Positions 8,388-17,881 of a stretch of DNA of 64,000 nt are shown here, in pieces. The notes under the pieces were generated by a model. It searched no databases, was not told the origin of the DNA, and saw only the letters and a program-made list of their open reading frames with translations. The DNA is from Amylibacter sp. IMCC11727 (GTDB lineage: Bacteria; Pseudomonadota; Alphaproteobacteria; Rhodobacterales; Rhodobacteraceae). The first letter of the stretch is position 1; every line of letters starts with the position of its first letter. The DNA lies in assembly GCF_029854195.1 (NCBI RefSeq), contig NZ_CP122960.1, positions 3,168,001 to 3,232,000 of the forward strand, written 5' to 3'. The position numbers and the translations under genes are program-made.

Positions 8388-9740
8388 ATGATCCGCACTC
8401 TTCTTACAGCTTGCACCGCACTTGCTCTGCTCACTGCGCCTGTTAGCGCACAAAATTCCTTGCCCAACTATGTCATCGAACAATACGGCCAACCGCCATC
8501 TGTTCCTACTGGTCCTTTATCGCAAGACCTGCAGAATGCGCTCAAAGCCGTCTTCGACGACACACTCGAATCCTCGCAATGGGGCCGCGATCAGATTATC
8601 GCGCTCGACCTGATCACCACATCAGATGACCCTCGCCTTGCATGGATTATCGCGGATATGATGCGTTTTACGTGGCGTGCGGAGTTTGACAATGCCTTGG
8701 CCGATTCCGCCGCAAACCTCCTTGGGATCACGTTTAACGGTCCAGACCGCTGGCACCAAATCACTGACCACCTGATCGCGTGGGATATCCCCGCTTACCC
8801 TGATTACCTCAAAACCAAGCGTGCGATTTTCACACGCTTTGTTCCGGGCTGGGACGGCATTTTTGAAGAAGGTGATATCGACTGGCGCATGGTGTCTTGG
8901 GGCGGTGTCCCGATTGATGATCGGCCCTATGACGAAACCCACAAACCCTTGAACGGCATCCCCGCAGCAGACAATCCCGAAGTGTCCAGCGCCGCCGACG
9001 CCACTTGGCTTAAAGACAGTGACATTGTCTTTGGCATTGAAATCAATGGTGAAACCCGCGCCTATCCCCGCCGCATTATGGAAGTGCGCGAAATGGTCAA
9101 TGACACGCTCGGTGGTCGCGATCTTGGCATTCCTTACTGCACCCTCTGCGGTGCGGCGCAGGCCTATTTCACGGACCAAATGCCCGCAGGCGTAAAACGC
9201 CCTGTCTTGCGCACAACAGGCCTGTTGATCCGCTCAAACAAGGTCATGTTTGATGTGAACACCTATTCCGTCTTTGACACTTTCCTGGGCAAGGCCGTCA
9301 CGGGCCCACTGCACAAAAAGGGGATCCAGTTGAAACAGGCCGCTGTTGTTACAACTGACTGGGGCACATGGAAGGCGCTGCACCCAGACACAACGGTGTT
9401 GGTTGAATCCCTCGCCCTTGGACGCGATTTTGATTTTCGCAATAACCGCGATGCCAATGGCCCGATCTTTCCTGTAGGCAATGTAGACCCGCGCTTGCCC
9501 GTTCACGAGGACATCATTGGCGTTGTTGCACCATCTGGCAAACCCATTGCCTTTCAGCGCAGCAAAGCATTTGCCGCACTCAGCGCGGGCCAAAACATCA
9601 CCGTTGAAAACGTGAAACTGCAACTTGTCGCTGGGGGTGTGAAGGCCGTCGATCAAACTGGCGCGGACCTTGGCAGTCACGAAGCCTTTTGGTTCGCGTG
9701 GTCACAGTTTCACCCAGAGACGCTCCTTTGGTCACAGTGA
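8388..9740 (+). CDS. DUF3179 domain exported protein
   Basis: The 450-residue protein starts with a Sec signal peptide (MIRTLLTACTALALLTAPVSAQ). The mature part contains the DUF3179 core, with DSDIVFGIEINGETRAYPRRIME, the cysteine motif IPYCTLCGAA, and VVTTDWGTWKALHPDTTVL. The CxxC pair could form a disulfide or bind metal. The biochemical role of the family is unknown. The ATG at 8388 is chosen because the signal peptide begins there; it meets the next gene tail to tail with 1 bp between the stops. Confidence 0.82.
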   Translation: MIRTLLTACTALALLTAPVSAQNSLPNYVIEQYGQPPSVPTGPLSQDLQNALKAVFDDTLESSQWGRDQIIALDLITTSDDPRLAWIIADMMRFTWRAEFDNALADSAANLLGITFNGPDRWHQITDHLIAWDIPAYPDYLKTKRAIFTRFVPGWDGIFEEGDIDWRMVSWGGVPIDDRPYDETHKPLNGIPAADNPEVSSAADATWLKDSDIVFGIEINGETRAYPRRIMEVREMVNDTLGGRDLGIPYCTLCGAAQAYFTDQMPAGVKRPVLRTTGLLIRSNKVMFDVNTYSVFDTFLGKAVTGPLHKKGIQLKQAAVVTTDWGTWKALHPDTTVLVESLALGRDFDFRNNRDANGPIFPVGNVDPRLPVHEDIIGVVAPSGKPIAFQRSKAFAALSAGQNITVENVKLQLVAGGVKAVDQTGADLGSHEAFWFAWSQFHPETLLWSQ

Positions 9741-9741
9741 T

Positions 9742-10308
9742 CTAACGCATCAACCCGCGCCAAAGGCCACGCAGCAGAAGCCACGTTAGCAGCAAAACAG
9801 TCAGCGCAACCAACGCATGTTTGGTGAAGCTGAGGTAATTGCCAATCTGAACGATGTTGTAATCCACAGGCATCGGTTCAGAAAACATCCGATAAATCGC
9901 GGCGTTTTCGGCCCAGTCAAAAAGGGCCGCAAACAGCGGAACAATCGCCAGCCATTTGCGTTCTAACCGTCCGATCATGGACCAGATCACGCCACCAAAA
10001 AGGCTGGCATATACGGCGGGATGGATTAGATCGGCCATCATAATAATTTCGTACCGCGCCCGTTCTACAGGACCATAACCGCCCAGAATTTCGCTCACAC
10101 GCGCTGCGGAATAGCCAACCTCCATATCCAGAATCGGCAGCCCTGTGGCCTGATCTATGTAAAAGACATTGGTATAGATGACATAGGCCAGACCAATTTC
10201 TAGCAAGATCAACAGCGAAAAAACGCGGCGCAGTAAGACAGTTTCAAAAAAGCTCTGTAACACGAAAAACTCGATCCAAGTGTGAACCGAGTTTTTACCA
10301 ATTCTCAA
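9742..10308 (-). CDS. Polytopic inner-membrane protein of unknown function
   Basis: The 188-residue protein has about four hydrophobic helices (residues ~27-48, ~94-112, ~117-135 and ~160-182) and a soluble loop between the first two. No enzymatic motif was recognised. It lies 17 bp downstream of the 366-residue unknown gene on the same strand, so the two probably form an operon. Confidence 0.7.
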   Translation of the reverse strand: MRIGKNSVHTWIEFFVLQSFFETVLLRRVFSLLILLEIGLAYVIYTNVFYIDQATGLPILDMEVGYSAARVSEILGGYGPVERARYEIIMMADLIHPAVYASLFGGVIWSMIGRLERKWLAIVPLFAALFDWAENAAIYRMFSEPMPVDYNIVQIGNYLSFTKHALVALTVLLLTWLLLRGLWRGLMR

Positions 10309-10325
10309 TTTTTCGCAAGCAACTG

Positions 10326-11426
10326 TTAGTTATCGACACGGCAGATTTTTGCGCCCCCGCCAGATTGGCAACGGGAGGTGAAGTTGCCAACTTTTTGGAA
10401 TGAGCCACCAGATTTATTGCCGCTTTTCTTTTTGCGATTAATGCGAATGGCGACTTCATCATCGTCTCCACCCAACAGCGAAGACAACAGGTTCTTACGC
10501 TTCTTCTTGGGCTTAGCGGTTTCTTCCGCCATGTCCACGTCTTCTTCCTGAGCGTCAAGCCCGTCTAACATGTTACCCGTTGGGGATGCTTTGGGCCGTC
10601 TCACAACTTCTAAGTCGTCAGATTTTGCCAGTTCGGCATCGTCCGTACTGATCATGCTTACAGGTTTTAACCCACCCTTTGAGCCTTTCAAAAATGGCAC
10701 CACGCTGCTGCCAGCATCGGGATTGCCTGTCTGGCTCGCAAAAGCATAAAGGTCCATACCGTCCAACAGGCTTTCAACCTCTGCCATTGAGGCATTCGTG
10801 AAAATACCGATACCTGTGTAATGGCCTGTTTCCGAAGCGATGTTGATCAATTCATGGCCTTCATAGTGGCGCGTTTCAAATGTCGCACCTGCTAGAACAA
10901 TATCATCCCCTTTGGTAAAGCGGCCGTTAAACAACCAAGAATGCACATTGCTTAGGGGTTTTTTTATCGGCTTGTTCGCAAAGGCCAACCGCATGAAGAT
11001 AACTTTGTCACCTTTGTGATACGCCAGATCAGTTGTCCGCGCCATGCTTTGACCACCCCAGCCGCTCAACCGGCGCATGGAGCTTTTGTCTGTGATATCG
11101 AGGTCCAGTTTGTAATCGACCGTAAAGTCCACAATCTCGTCGTGATGCGTCTTTTTCAGAACCCAGCCTTCGGGTGTCGGCGGAAAATGCTCGCCTTGAT
11201 ACACGTTGCGCGCCGTTTCCAACTTTACAGATGCTTTTTCCATCAGGGCCGCAAACAATCCAGGCCCTTTGTTTTCCTCCGGCTCGCTCAACCGCTCCAC
11301 ACGGGCCTTTTCTGTTTTGGCGCTTTTGTCCAAATCGTATTCACCCATACTGGATGTCATCAAATACCCGCCAAAACCCAACATCAGCGTGGCACCTGCC
11401 AAAATAAACGCGATTTGTCTGTCCAT
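10326..11426 (-). CDS. Membrane-anchored hypothetical protein with charged low-complexity tail
   Basis: The 366-residue product has one N-terminal membrane helix (IAFILAGATLMLGFGGYLM), a central folded domain of ~200 residues, and a C-terminal tail rich in Glu, Asp and Lys (EEDVDMAEETAKPKKKRK) followed by a short end with two cysteines. It is predicted to be an anchored periplasmic protein, but I recognise no family. The ATG at 11426 has a GAG-type ribosome site 7 bases upstream; a GTG at 11438 is the alternative. It is the first gene of a probable two-gene operon. Confidence 0.65.
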   Translation of the reverse strand: MDRQIAFILAGATLMLGFGGYLMTSSMGEYDLDKSAKTEKARVERLSEPEENKGPGLFAALMEKASVKLETARNVYQGEHFPPTPEGWVLKKTHHDEIVDFTVDYKLDLDITDKSSMRRLSGWGGQSMARTTDLAYHKGDKVIFMRLAFANKPIKKPLSNVHSWLFNGRFTKGDDIVLAGATFETRHYEGHELINIASETGHYTGIGIFTNASMAEVESLLDGMDLYAFASQTGNPDAGSSVVPFLKGSKGGLKPVSMISTDDAELAKSDDLEVVRRPKASPTGNMLDGLDAQEEDVDMAEETAKPKKKRKNLLSSLLGGDDDEVAIRINRKKKSGNKSGGSFQKVGNFTSRCQSGGGAKICRVDN

Positions 11427-11615
11427 AAGTCTGCTCACTCAACAATTTTTTTTGATTTCTACGATCAGAAGTTGACGAAACTGTGACATGAGGTGTTGTA
11501 AATTGGTCAAACTTTATGGGTTTGCCTTGCCTACAGATCACCCCATCTTCACCCTCTAGTGTTTCGCGGAATCGCGCCCTACACTGCCTGAAATTTCAAA
11601 TGCGGAGCATGCAAA

Positions 11616-13643
11616 ATGACCACCCAAAACCCGTTTCTCACCGACTGGTCCACACCGTTTGAACTGCCCCCATTCGACCTTATCAAAGATGAACATTTTG
11701 CCCCCGCCTTTGACGCGGCGTTTGAACAATCCCGCGCTGCCATCAACGCGATTGCAGACAACGCAAGCGCCCCCACCTATGCCAACACAATCGACGCGCT
11801 CGAAACCGCAGATGCGCTGATGGACAAGGTCGCAGGCGTCTTTTTCAACATTTCAGGCAGCGACAGCAATGATGCCCGCCAAGCCCTGCAACGGGATCTC
11901 GCTCCGCGTTTCGCCGCATTTAATTCTGAAACCATGATGAACGAAGCCCTGTTCAAACGCATCAAACACCTGAACGAAAATCGTGACGGGAACACAGCTG
12001 AACAAAACCGTGTTCTTGACCTCTATCACCGCATGTTTGTGCGCGCGGGTGCAAACCTGACGGGTGACGCCAAAAAACGCCTTCCCGAAGTCACTGCACG
12101 CCTCGCCGAACTCGGAACTGCTTTCACGCAAAACCTGCTGAAAGACGAAGCAGACTGGTATATGGAACTTGGGCCGCAGGACCTCGACGGCCTGCCCGAT
12201 TTCCTCCTCTCCGCCGCGGCCGAAACCGCCAAAGAACGCGGCATAGACGGTCACATCATCACCTTGTCCCGCTCCCTCATCGTGCCGTTTTTGCAATTTT
12301 CGACGCGCCGTGACCTACGCGAAAAAGCCTATATCGCATGGGACAAACGCGGTGAAAACGGCGGCGACACAGACAACACTGGCATTGCCAAAGAAACCCT
12401 CGATCTGCGCTATGAACGCGCAAACCTCTTGGGCTACAAATCCTTCTCCGATTTCAAACTCGAACCTGAAATGGCCAAAACCCCCGAAAACGTCCGCGAC
12501 CTGCTCATGGCCGTCTGGGAACCCGCTAAAGCCGCCGCCAACGCCGACGCGGAACGCCTTACCGAAATGCTCAACGCCGATGGCATCAACGGCGATCTGG
12601 AACCGTGGGATTGGCGCTACTACGCCGAAAAACGCCGCGCGGCCGAATACGATCTGGATGAGGCTGAGCTGAAACCCTACTTCCAACTCGACCAAATGAT
12701 CGAAGCCGCGTTTGATTGTGCCAACCGCCTGTTTGGCCTGACGTTCAAAGAACTCGACGTCCCCCTTTACCACCCCGACGCCCGCGCGTGGGAGGTGAAA
12801 AAAGGCGACCGCCACATGGCCGTGTTCATCGGCGACTACTTCGCCCGATCCTCAAAACGCTCTGGCGCGTGGTGCTCCCGTTTCCGCGGCCAACAGAACC
12901 TTGGCAAAGACATCCGCCCCATCACAGTGAACATCTGCAACTTCGCCAAAGCCCCCGCAGGCCAACCAAGCCTTTTGACCTTTGACGACGCCCGCACCCT
13001 GTTCCACGAATTTGGCCACGCCCTGCATTCCATGCTGTCAGACGTGCATTACGCCATGATCAGCGGCACGTCCGTTGCGCGCGATTTCGTCGAACTTCCC
13101 AGCCAGCTTTACGAACACTGGCTCTCCGTGCCAAGCGTGCTGGAAAAATATGCCCGCCACGCGGACACAGGGGAACCCATGCCCAAAGACCTGCTCGACA
13201 AACTGCTCGCTGCCGAAAACTACGACATGGGCTTTGCTACCGTCGAATACACCGCCAGCGCCCTCGTCGACCTCGCTTTCCACGAAGGCGAACCGCCCGC
13301 TGATCCAATGGCGAAACAGGCCGAAGTCCTCGCATCCCTCGACATGCCGCAGGCCATCCGAATGCGCCACGCCACCCCCCACTTTGCACACGTCTTTAGC
13401 GGCGACGGCTACTCTTCTGGCTACTACAGCTACATGTGGTCCGAAGTCATGGACGCCGACGCGTTTGAGGCGTTCGAGGAAACGGGGGATCCGTTTGACG
13501 CGGGAATGGCGGCAAAGCTGCACGACAACATCTATTCCGCAGGCGGGAGTGAGGAAGGCGAGGCGCTGTATCAAGCGTTTCGAGGTAGCTTGCCGAAGGT
13601 GGATGCGTTGTTGAAGGGGCGAGGTTTGGACTCTGCTGCCTAA
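11616..13643 (+). CDS. M3-family zinc metallopeptidase (Dcp/oligopeptidase A type)
   Basis: The 675-residue cytosolic peptidase has the typical family length. The zinc motif HEFGHALH sits at residues 464-471, within the TLFHEFGHALHSML context characteristic of thimet/Dcp enzymes. The C-terminal FSGDGYSSGYYSYMWSEVMDADAF block also matches the family, where tyrosines bind substrate. There is no signal peptide, so it probably degrades short cytoplasmic peptides. Whether it is a dipeptidyl carboxypeptidase (Dcp) or an oligopeptidase (PrlC) cannot be settled by eye. Confidence 0.93.
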   Translation: MTTQNPFLTDWSTPFELPPFDLIKDEHFAPAFDAAFEQSRAAINAIADNASAPTYANTIDALETADALMDKVAGVFFNISGSDSNDARQALQRDLAPRFAAFNSETMMNEALFKRIKHLNENRDGNTAEQNRVLDLYHRMFVRAGANLTGDAKKRLPEVTARLAELGTAFTQNLLKDEADWYMELGPQDLDGLPDFLLSAAAETAKERGIDGHIITLSRSLIVPFLQFSTRRDLREKAYIAWDKRGENGGDTDNTGIAKETLDLRYERANLLGYKSFSDFKLEPEMAKTPENVRDLLMAVWEPAKAAANADAERLTEMLNADGINGDLEPWDWRYYAEKRRAAEYDLDEAELKPYFQLDQMIEAAFDCANRLFGLTFKELDVPLYHPDARAWEVKKGDRHMAVFIGDYFARSSKRSGAWCSRFRGQQNLGKDIRPITVNICNFAKAPAGQPSLLTFDDARTLFHEFGHALHSMLSDVHYAMISGTSVARDFVELPSQLYEHWLSVPSVLEKYARHADTGEPMPKDLLDKLLAAENYDMGFATVEYTASALVDLAFHEGEPPADPMAKQAEVLASLDMPQAIRMRHATPHFAHVFSGDGYSSGYYSYMWSEVMDADAFEAFEETGDPFDAGMAAKLHDNIYSAGGSEEGEALYQAFRGSLPKVDALLKGRGLDSAA

Positions 13644-13654
13644 CCAATCACAGC

Positions 13655-13672
13655 ACTGAACCTCGGTTCAGT
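13655..13672. terminator. Convergent hairpin after M3 peptidase
   Basis: ACTGAAC and GTTCAGT form a 7-bp stem with a CTCG tetraloop. It lies between the M3 peptidase stop and the stop of the minus-strand SH3 gene. No U-run follows, so termination efficiency is uncertain. Confidence 0.5.
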
Positions 13673-14348
13673 ACTGTATCCGACAACACCCATAAACAGG
13701 CGCGCGCCTTTCGCCCAACTCCAGCAAAAGCACCTCAAAGTCATATGTAAAATCAGACATCCCGTCGAAACACGCCTCGGTATAGCGCACAATCGCAGCC
13801 ACATTCACCGTGCCATCCACACTGCCCAAATAATGCCCCCACAGGTCGGTGCGCCCAGCCCCTTGCGTAAACTTTTGATAGGCCAGTTGCATTGGATCTT
13901 CGATCTCTGGCGTGGAATACTGCCCTCCGCCTTCATTGATCGTTAAATCCCAAAACGGTTCTGTCCCACCGCAAATCAAAGCTTCGGGTGTTTCGAGATA
14001 CAGGCTCGTTGGTTTCAAAAACCGCGCATTCACCCAGCCCTTTTTACCCTCATAGAGAACCTCGCGCCATTTTGCGCCGTTCACATCAATGGATATGCCT
14101 GTCACCGCAACATCATCCGCATCATGCGGAATGGTCCCTACCACCTTTGAATCAGAAACGCTCTGGCTGTAATCAATATCGGCCCGCATGTTCAAAACGT
14201 CATTCGCGGCCACACCGATCACCTTATGAGGTTGCGAAGAAATGGGCGCGGTCGACACGGTCAAAGCCGTCAAAACTCCAATCGCGCATTTGGCAGATTT
14301 CATACCATTAAAGCTGGCTACAAGACTTAAAATCTTGAAGATATTCAT
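13668..14348 (-). CDS. Exported bacterial-SH3 domain protein
   Basis: The 226-residue protein has a hydrophobic leader (best as MKSAKCAIGVLTALTVSTAPISS from the internal ATG at 14303) and a bacterial SH3 domain around residues 45-112 (VLNMRADIDYSQ, then WREVLYEGKKGWVNARFL). The C-terminal part (ALICGGTEPFWDLTINEGGGQYS) resembles a small exported domain often found with such SH3 modules. It probably interacts with the cell wall or is a periplasmic sensor. ATG 14348 has an AAAGGGA site, whereas 14303 gives the better signal peptide, so the start is ambiguous. Confidence 0.75.
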   Translation of the reverse strand: MNIFKILSLVASFNGMKSAKCAIGVLTALTVSTAPISSQPHKVIGVAANDVLNMRADIDYSQSVSDSKVVGTIPHDADDVAVTGISIDVNGAKWREVLYEGKKGWVNARFLKPTSLYLETPEALICGGTEPFWDLTINEGGGQYSTPEIEDPMQLAYQKFTQGAGRTDLWGHYLGSVDGTVNVAAIVRYTEACFDGMSDFTYDFEVLLLELGERRAPVYGCCRIQY

Positions 14349-14497
14349 GGTTGTCCCTTTTCAATGCGCGTTGATGACTCCAGCCTGCCACAAGCACATG
14401 CTTGGGTTCAATGGATTTGGTATTGACCCATTTGGGCATACCCCGCCATACCATCCAATAAAAACAGCCGATCCTCCAACCGCAAGGACCCCATCCC

Positions 14498-15472
14498 ATG
14501 AAAGCCGCCTTCTACACCAGCCAGGGCCCCGCCGCAGATACAATCCAAATCGGCGAGCAACCCACACCAACGCTGCAGGCAGGTGAGGTCCTCGTGCGGT
14601 TGAAATCCTCGGGCGCGAATCCGTCTGATGTAAAGTCTCGCGCAGGCGCCCGCCCGATGCCTTTTCCCACCATCATCCCCCATTCCGATGGCGCAGGCGT
14701 CATTGAAGCTGTCGGCGATGGCGTTGATCCGTCCCGTGTCGGTCAAAACGTCTGGCTCTGGAACGCCCAATGGCAACGCCCTTTTGGCACAGCCGCCGAA
14801 TACATCGCGCTCCCCTCGGACCAAGCTGTCGACCTACCAGATACGACCAGTTTTAAAGAGGCCGCCTGCCTCGGCATCCCCGCCATGACAGCCTATCGCT
14901 GTGTCTTTGCCGATGGTCCAGTTGAGGGCCAAAAAATCCTCGTCTCTGGTGGCGCTGGCTCCGTCTCTCGCTACGCCATCCAAATGGCAAAGGCGGGGGG
15001 AGCCGAAGTTATCACAACAGTCTCTTCGGATGAAAAAGCCGCCTACGCCCGCGCCGCAGGGGCCGATCACACTGTCAACTACCGCGATGCAAATGCCGCC
15101 GAACACATCCTCGATCTAACGGGGGGTGGTACGCACCGCGCGATTGAATTGGAATTCGGTGTGAACGTAAATCTACTGACCGAAGTCATGCGCCAAAACG
15201 GCACTATCGCCGCCTATGGTTCGGCCCAAAGCTTTACGCCAGAAATCCCCTTCATCCAAATGATGTTCAAAGACCTAACACTGCGCACCATCCTTGTTTA
15301 CATCCTAACAGCCCAAGCGCGTGCAGAAACACTTTCAGGTCTGAACAAAATGCTCGCAGACGGGGTCCTTAGCCATGCCATCGGCGCGACCTTCCCACTC
15401 GATCAAACCGCCAAGGCACACGAGCTGGTTGAATCTGCCGATAAATTCGGAACGGTCGTCATCGAAATCTAA
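14498..15472 (+). CDS. Zinc-independent NADPH:quinone reductase-like MDR oxidoreductase
   Basis: The 324-residue medium-chain dehydrogenase/reductase lacks the zinc ligands of alcohol dehydrogenases. The N-terminal GroES-like half has the VRLKSSGANPSDVKSR pattern of quinone reductases; the Rossmann half has VSGGAGSVSRYAIQMAKAGGAEVI. It likely reduces quinones or alpha,beta-unsaturated carbonyls with NADPH. It appears to be a single gene. Confidence 0.9.
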   Translation: MKAAFYTSQGPAADTIQIGEQPTPTLQAGEVLVRLKSSGANPSDVKSRAGARPMPFPTIIPHSDGAGVIEAVGDGVDPSRVGQNVWLWNAQWQRPFGTAAEYIALPSDQAVDLPDTTSFKEAACLGIPAMTAYRCVFADGPVEGQKILVSGGAGSVSRYAIQMAKAGGAEVITTVSSDEKAAYARAAGADHTVNYRDANAAEHILDLTGGGTHRAIELEFGVNVNLLTEVMRQNGTIAAYGSAQSFTPEIPFIQMMFKDLTLRTILVYILTAQARAETLSGLNKMLADGVLSHAIGATFPLDQTAKAHELVESADKFGTVVIEI

Positions 15473-15514
15473 ACGCGTGTTTCTTCCGCGCTTACATATC
15501 CAACAGTCCAACAA

Positions 15515-16138
15515 TCACTTACAGGGCACGGGATATGTGATTGTCCCTTTGGGATAGGTTTCACCTTCGCGAAAACAGGTCACTCGTCCTGGTCCATCGG
15601 CCCAATACACATGCGGGTTCACGCCGCGTTTCCCATCTTTCAGATACCGCACATGCCCCCAAAAATTTCCGCGATTCGTTAGGCGCGGCGTCCGTCCAAT
15701 CTGCAAATGCAAATGCCGCACTTTTGAAATACACCTGAACTTAAAATGGTTGTTGCCAAGCCGGCCGACCAATTGTCCGCGCGACACGGTTTGCCCTTTG
15801 CGCACCAGCGCCTCGCCAAGATGGCCATAAAGTACAATCAATCGTTTTCCGTCGAAACCAACCCCATGATCCACCATCAGCGTCGGCCCCCAACAACTGC
15901 CCACCTCGAAATCCAGCACACGCCCATCCGCAACAGCAATGATTGCCTGTCGGTTTGGTCCGCGAATATCAATTCCTTGATGGCGGGATTTGCGACGAAA
16001 TCCGTTCACGCCTTTCTTGCTCTGAAACTCCGAAGCAATTTTGGGCGCCGTTTTTGGCACAACCACGTCAATTTTTTGGGCAAACCCAGCCAAGGGTACA
16101 CAAACAAACATAGCCAATTGCAGTATAAATCGCATCAT
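15515..16138 (-). CDS. Exported M23 (LytM-type) peptidase
   Basis: The 207-residue protein has a signal peptide (MMRFILQLAMFVCVPLAGFAQ) and an M23 domain. The zinc ligands of the family are present: His53 and Asp57 in HQGID, and His144 in the HLH motif (142-144); YGHLGEALVRKGQTVSRGQLVG is also typical. It should cleave peptidoglycan cross-links in the periplasm, or act as an amidase activator if inactive, but the active-site residues look complete. ATG 16138 is preferred (AAAGG five bases upstream). Confidence 0.87.
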   Translation of the reverse strand: MMRFILQLAMFVCVPLAGFAQKIDVVVPKTAPKIASEFQSKKGVNGFRRKSRHQGIDIRGPNRQAIIAVADGRVLDFEVGSCWGPTLMVDHGVGFDGKRLIVLYGHLGEALVRKGQTVSRGQLVGRLGNNHFKFRCISKVRHLHLQIGRTPRLTNRGNFWGHVRYLKDGKRGVNPHVYWADGPGRVTCFREGETYPKGTITYPVPCK

Positions 16139-16270
16139 GCGCACCTTTCGAACCTTTGCAGAAAAACCAAACTGTGTCTCTCATCGCGCAAAAAACGGTG
16201 CTAGGCAAATAGACAAAAGGTTTGCGCTATCGAATTTGGTGGGTATTCAGGCTGTGGGGCAGCACCGAAA

Positions 16271-16783
16271 TCAATCACGCAATTCTTTGGGGGCCACACC
16301 CCAAAGCTCCGCTTTTTTGGCCCAGCCGTCCGCCCCTTGAGCGGACAATTCACAATACTCTTCGACACAAGAACCAAGCCGCAACAACGCGCCGCGCTCA
16401 GCATAGGCCTGTGTTGCCGCTGCATCATTTGGCGTCAGATAGAGGCGAATTTTCTCTTCACGAACAATCACATACCGCGCACCTGACAACAGCGAATAAT
16501 GCATCCAACCACCCTGTCCCTCAGCGTCTTGTACTCGCCGCCAATGGCCATATTCGGCCACCACTTTCAGGGGCATGTTTTCGTGCTTGAACACCCAATC
16601 CACACGGTGCGTGAGGGATGGTCCACGGCGCACGTTTCCTTCCGCTGCTTTCATCGAAACAAATCGTGGCATTGGGAGATTGGTCACGGGCCCCCGTTTG
16701 GTTTCGGCCACAACCACACCACTGGCCCCCATGATCCATAGGGTTAAAACCACCATCACACTCGTGAAAATCGCCCGTGTCAT
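16271..16783 (-). CDS. Exported SH3-domain protein
   Basis: The 170-residue protein has a signal peptide (MTRAIFTSVMVVLTLWIMGASGVVVA) and two SH3-like repeats. The first (FVSMKAAEGNVRRGPSLTHRVDWVF...WMHYSLLSG) is a classic bacterial SH3; the second (YLTPNDAAATQAYAERGALLRLGSC...WAKKAELWGV) is more diverged. It matches the COG3807-type periplasmic SH3 proteins common in alphaproteobacteria, with a presumed cell-wall role. It diverges from the 2-hydroxyacid dehydrogenase gene. Confidence 0.83.
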   Translation of the reverse strand: MTRAIFTSVMVVLTLWIMGASGVVVAETKRGPVTNLPMPRFVSMKAAEGNVRRGPSLTHRVDWVFKHENMPLKVVAEYGHWRRVQDAEGQGGWMHYSLLSGARYVIVREEKIRLYLTPNDAAATQAYAERGALLRLGSCVEEYCELSAQGADGWAKKAELWGVAPKELRD

Positions 16784-16891
16784 CTTGACCCGCTCGCCTG
16801 AAATATTGCCTCTGATGGGGTCTTTGATCTTGCCCCTTTGGCGCAATTCTTGGCAGAATAGAACAAACAAATCCAGTATTGGTTGCCCCGA

Positions 16892-17878
16892 ATGCCCGCA
16901 AGAAAACTAAGTGTTGTTGTTACGCGACGGTTGCCCGCAACGGTCGAATCCCGACTTGCCGAATTGTTCGATGTTACATTGAACGAAACAGACACGCCCA
17001 TGACCCGCGAACAGCTGATCACAGCCATGCGCACGGCGGATGTTTTGGTGCCAACTTTGAACGACACAATCGACGCTGGGATGCTGTCTTTGGCAGGGGG
17101 AAACCTGCAGCTGATTGCGAACTATGGCTCGGGCGTAGATCACATTGATGTGGCCACGGCACGGCAACACGGGATCATTGTGTGCAACACACCTGGTGTG
17201 TTGGCCGATGACACGGCGGATATGACCATCGCACTGATCCTTGCTACCATGCGCCGCTTCAAAGAAGGCGCAACACATATGCAATCGGGCGATTGGCAGG
17301 GGTGGTCCCCTTCGGCGTTTCTTGGGGCCCGTTTGGGTGGCAAAAAGCTCGGCATCCTTGGCATGGGCCAAGTCGGTTCGGCCGTGGCACAACGGGCATC
17401 GGCCTTTGGGATGGATATCAATTATCACAACCGAAATCGTGTGCATCCCGATAAAGAAAAGTCTTTGAACGCAACCTATTGGCAAAGTTTGGATCAAATG
17501 CTGGCCAATATGGATGTGGTATCAATCAATTGCCCGCACACCCCCAGCACCTTTCATCTGTTGAACGCGCGGCGTCTGAAACTGATGAAACCCTCTGCCT
17601 TTATCATCAACACTTCGCGGGGCGAAGTTGTTGACGAAAACGCGCTCACGCGGATGCTACGCGCAGGTGAATTGGCAGGCGCAGGGCTTGATGTGTTCGA
17701 ACACGGAAACGAGGTGAACCCCCGTCTACGCGATCTGGATAACGTGATGCTCTTGCCCCACATGGCCTCCGCCACCGAAGAGGCACGGGTGGAAATGGGC
17801 GAAAAGGTCATCATCAACATCAAAACGTTCGAAGACGATCACCGCCCACCAGATCGCATCGTCCCTGGCATGTTATAA
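16892..17878 (+). CDS. D-isomer-specific 2-hydroxyacid dehydrogenase
   Basis: The ~328-residue enzyme has the NAD-binding motif LGILGMGQVGSAVAQRA and the family triad: the Arg in INTSRGEVVDENAL, the downstream Glu, and the His in LLPHMASATEEAR. It resembles the glyoxylate/hydroxypyruvate reductase branch (NYGSGVDHIDV). It would reduce a 2-oxoacid to the D-hydroxyacid with NAD(P)H. The ATG at 16892 is used; a TTG nine bases upstream is possible. The DUF2306 gene begins three bases after its stop, so the two are likely co-transcribed. Confidence 0.9.
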   Translation: MPARKLSVVVTRRLPATVESRLAELFDVTLNETDTPMTREQLITAMRTADVLVPTLNDTIDAGMLSLAGGNLQLIANYGSGVDHIDVATARQHGIIVCNTPGVLADDTADMTIALILATMRRFKEGATHMQSGDWQGWSPSAFLGARLGGKKLGILGMGQVGSAVAQRASAFGMDINYHNRNRVHPDKEKSLNATYWQSLDQMLANMDVVSINCPHTPSTFHLLNARRLKLMKPSAFIINTSRGEVVDENALTRMLRAGELAGAGLDVFEHGNEVNPRLRDLDNVMLLPHMASATEEARVEMGEKVIINIKTFEDDHRPPDRIVPGML

Positions 17879-17881
17879 CGC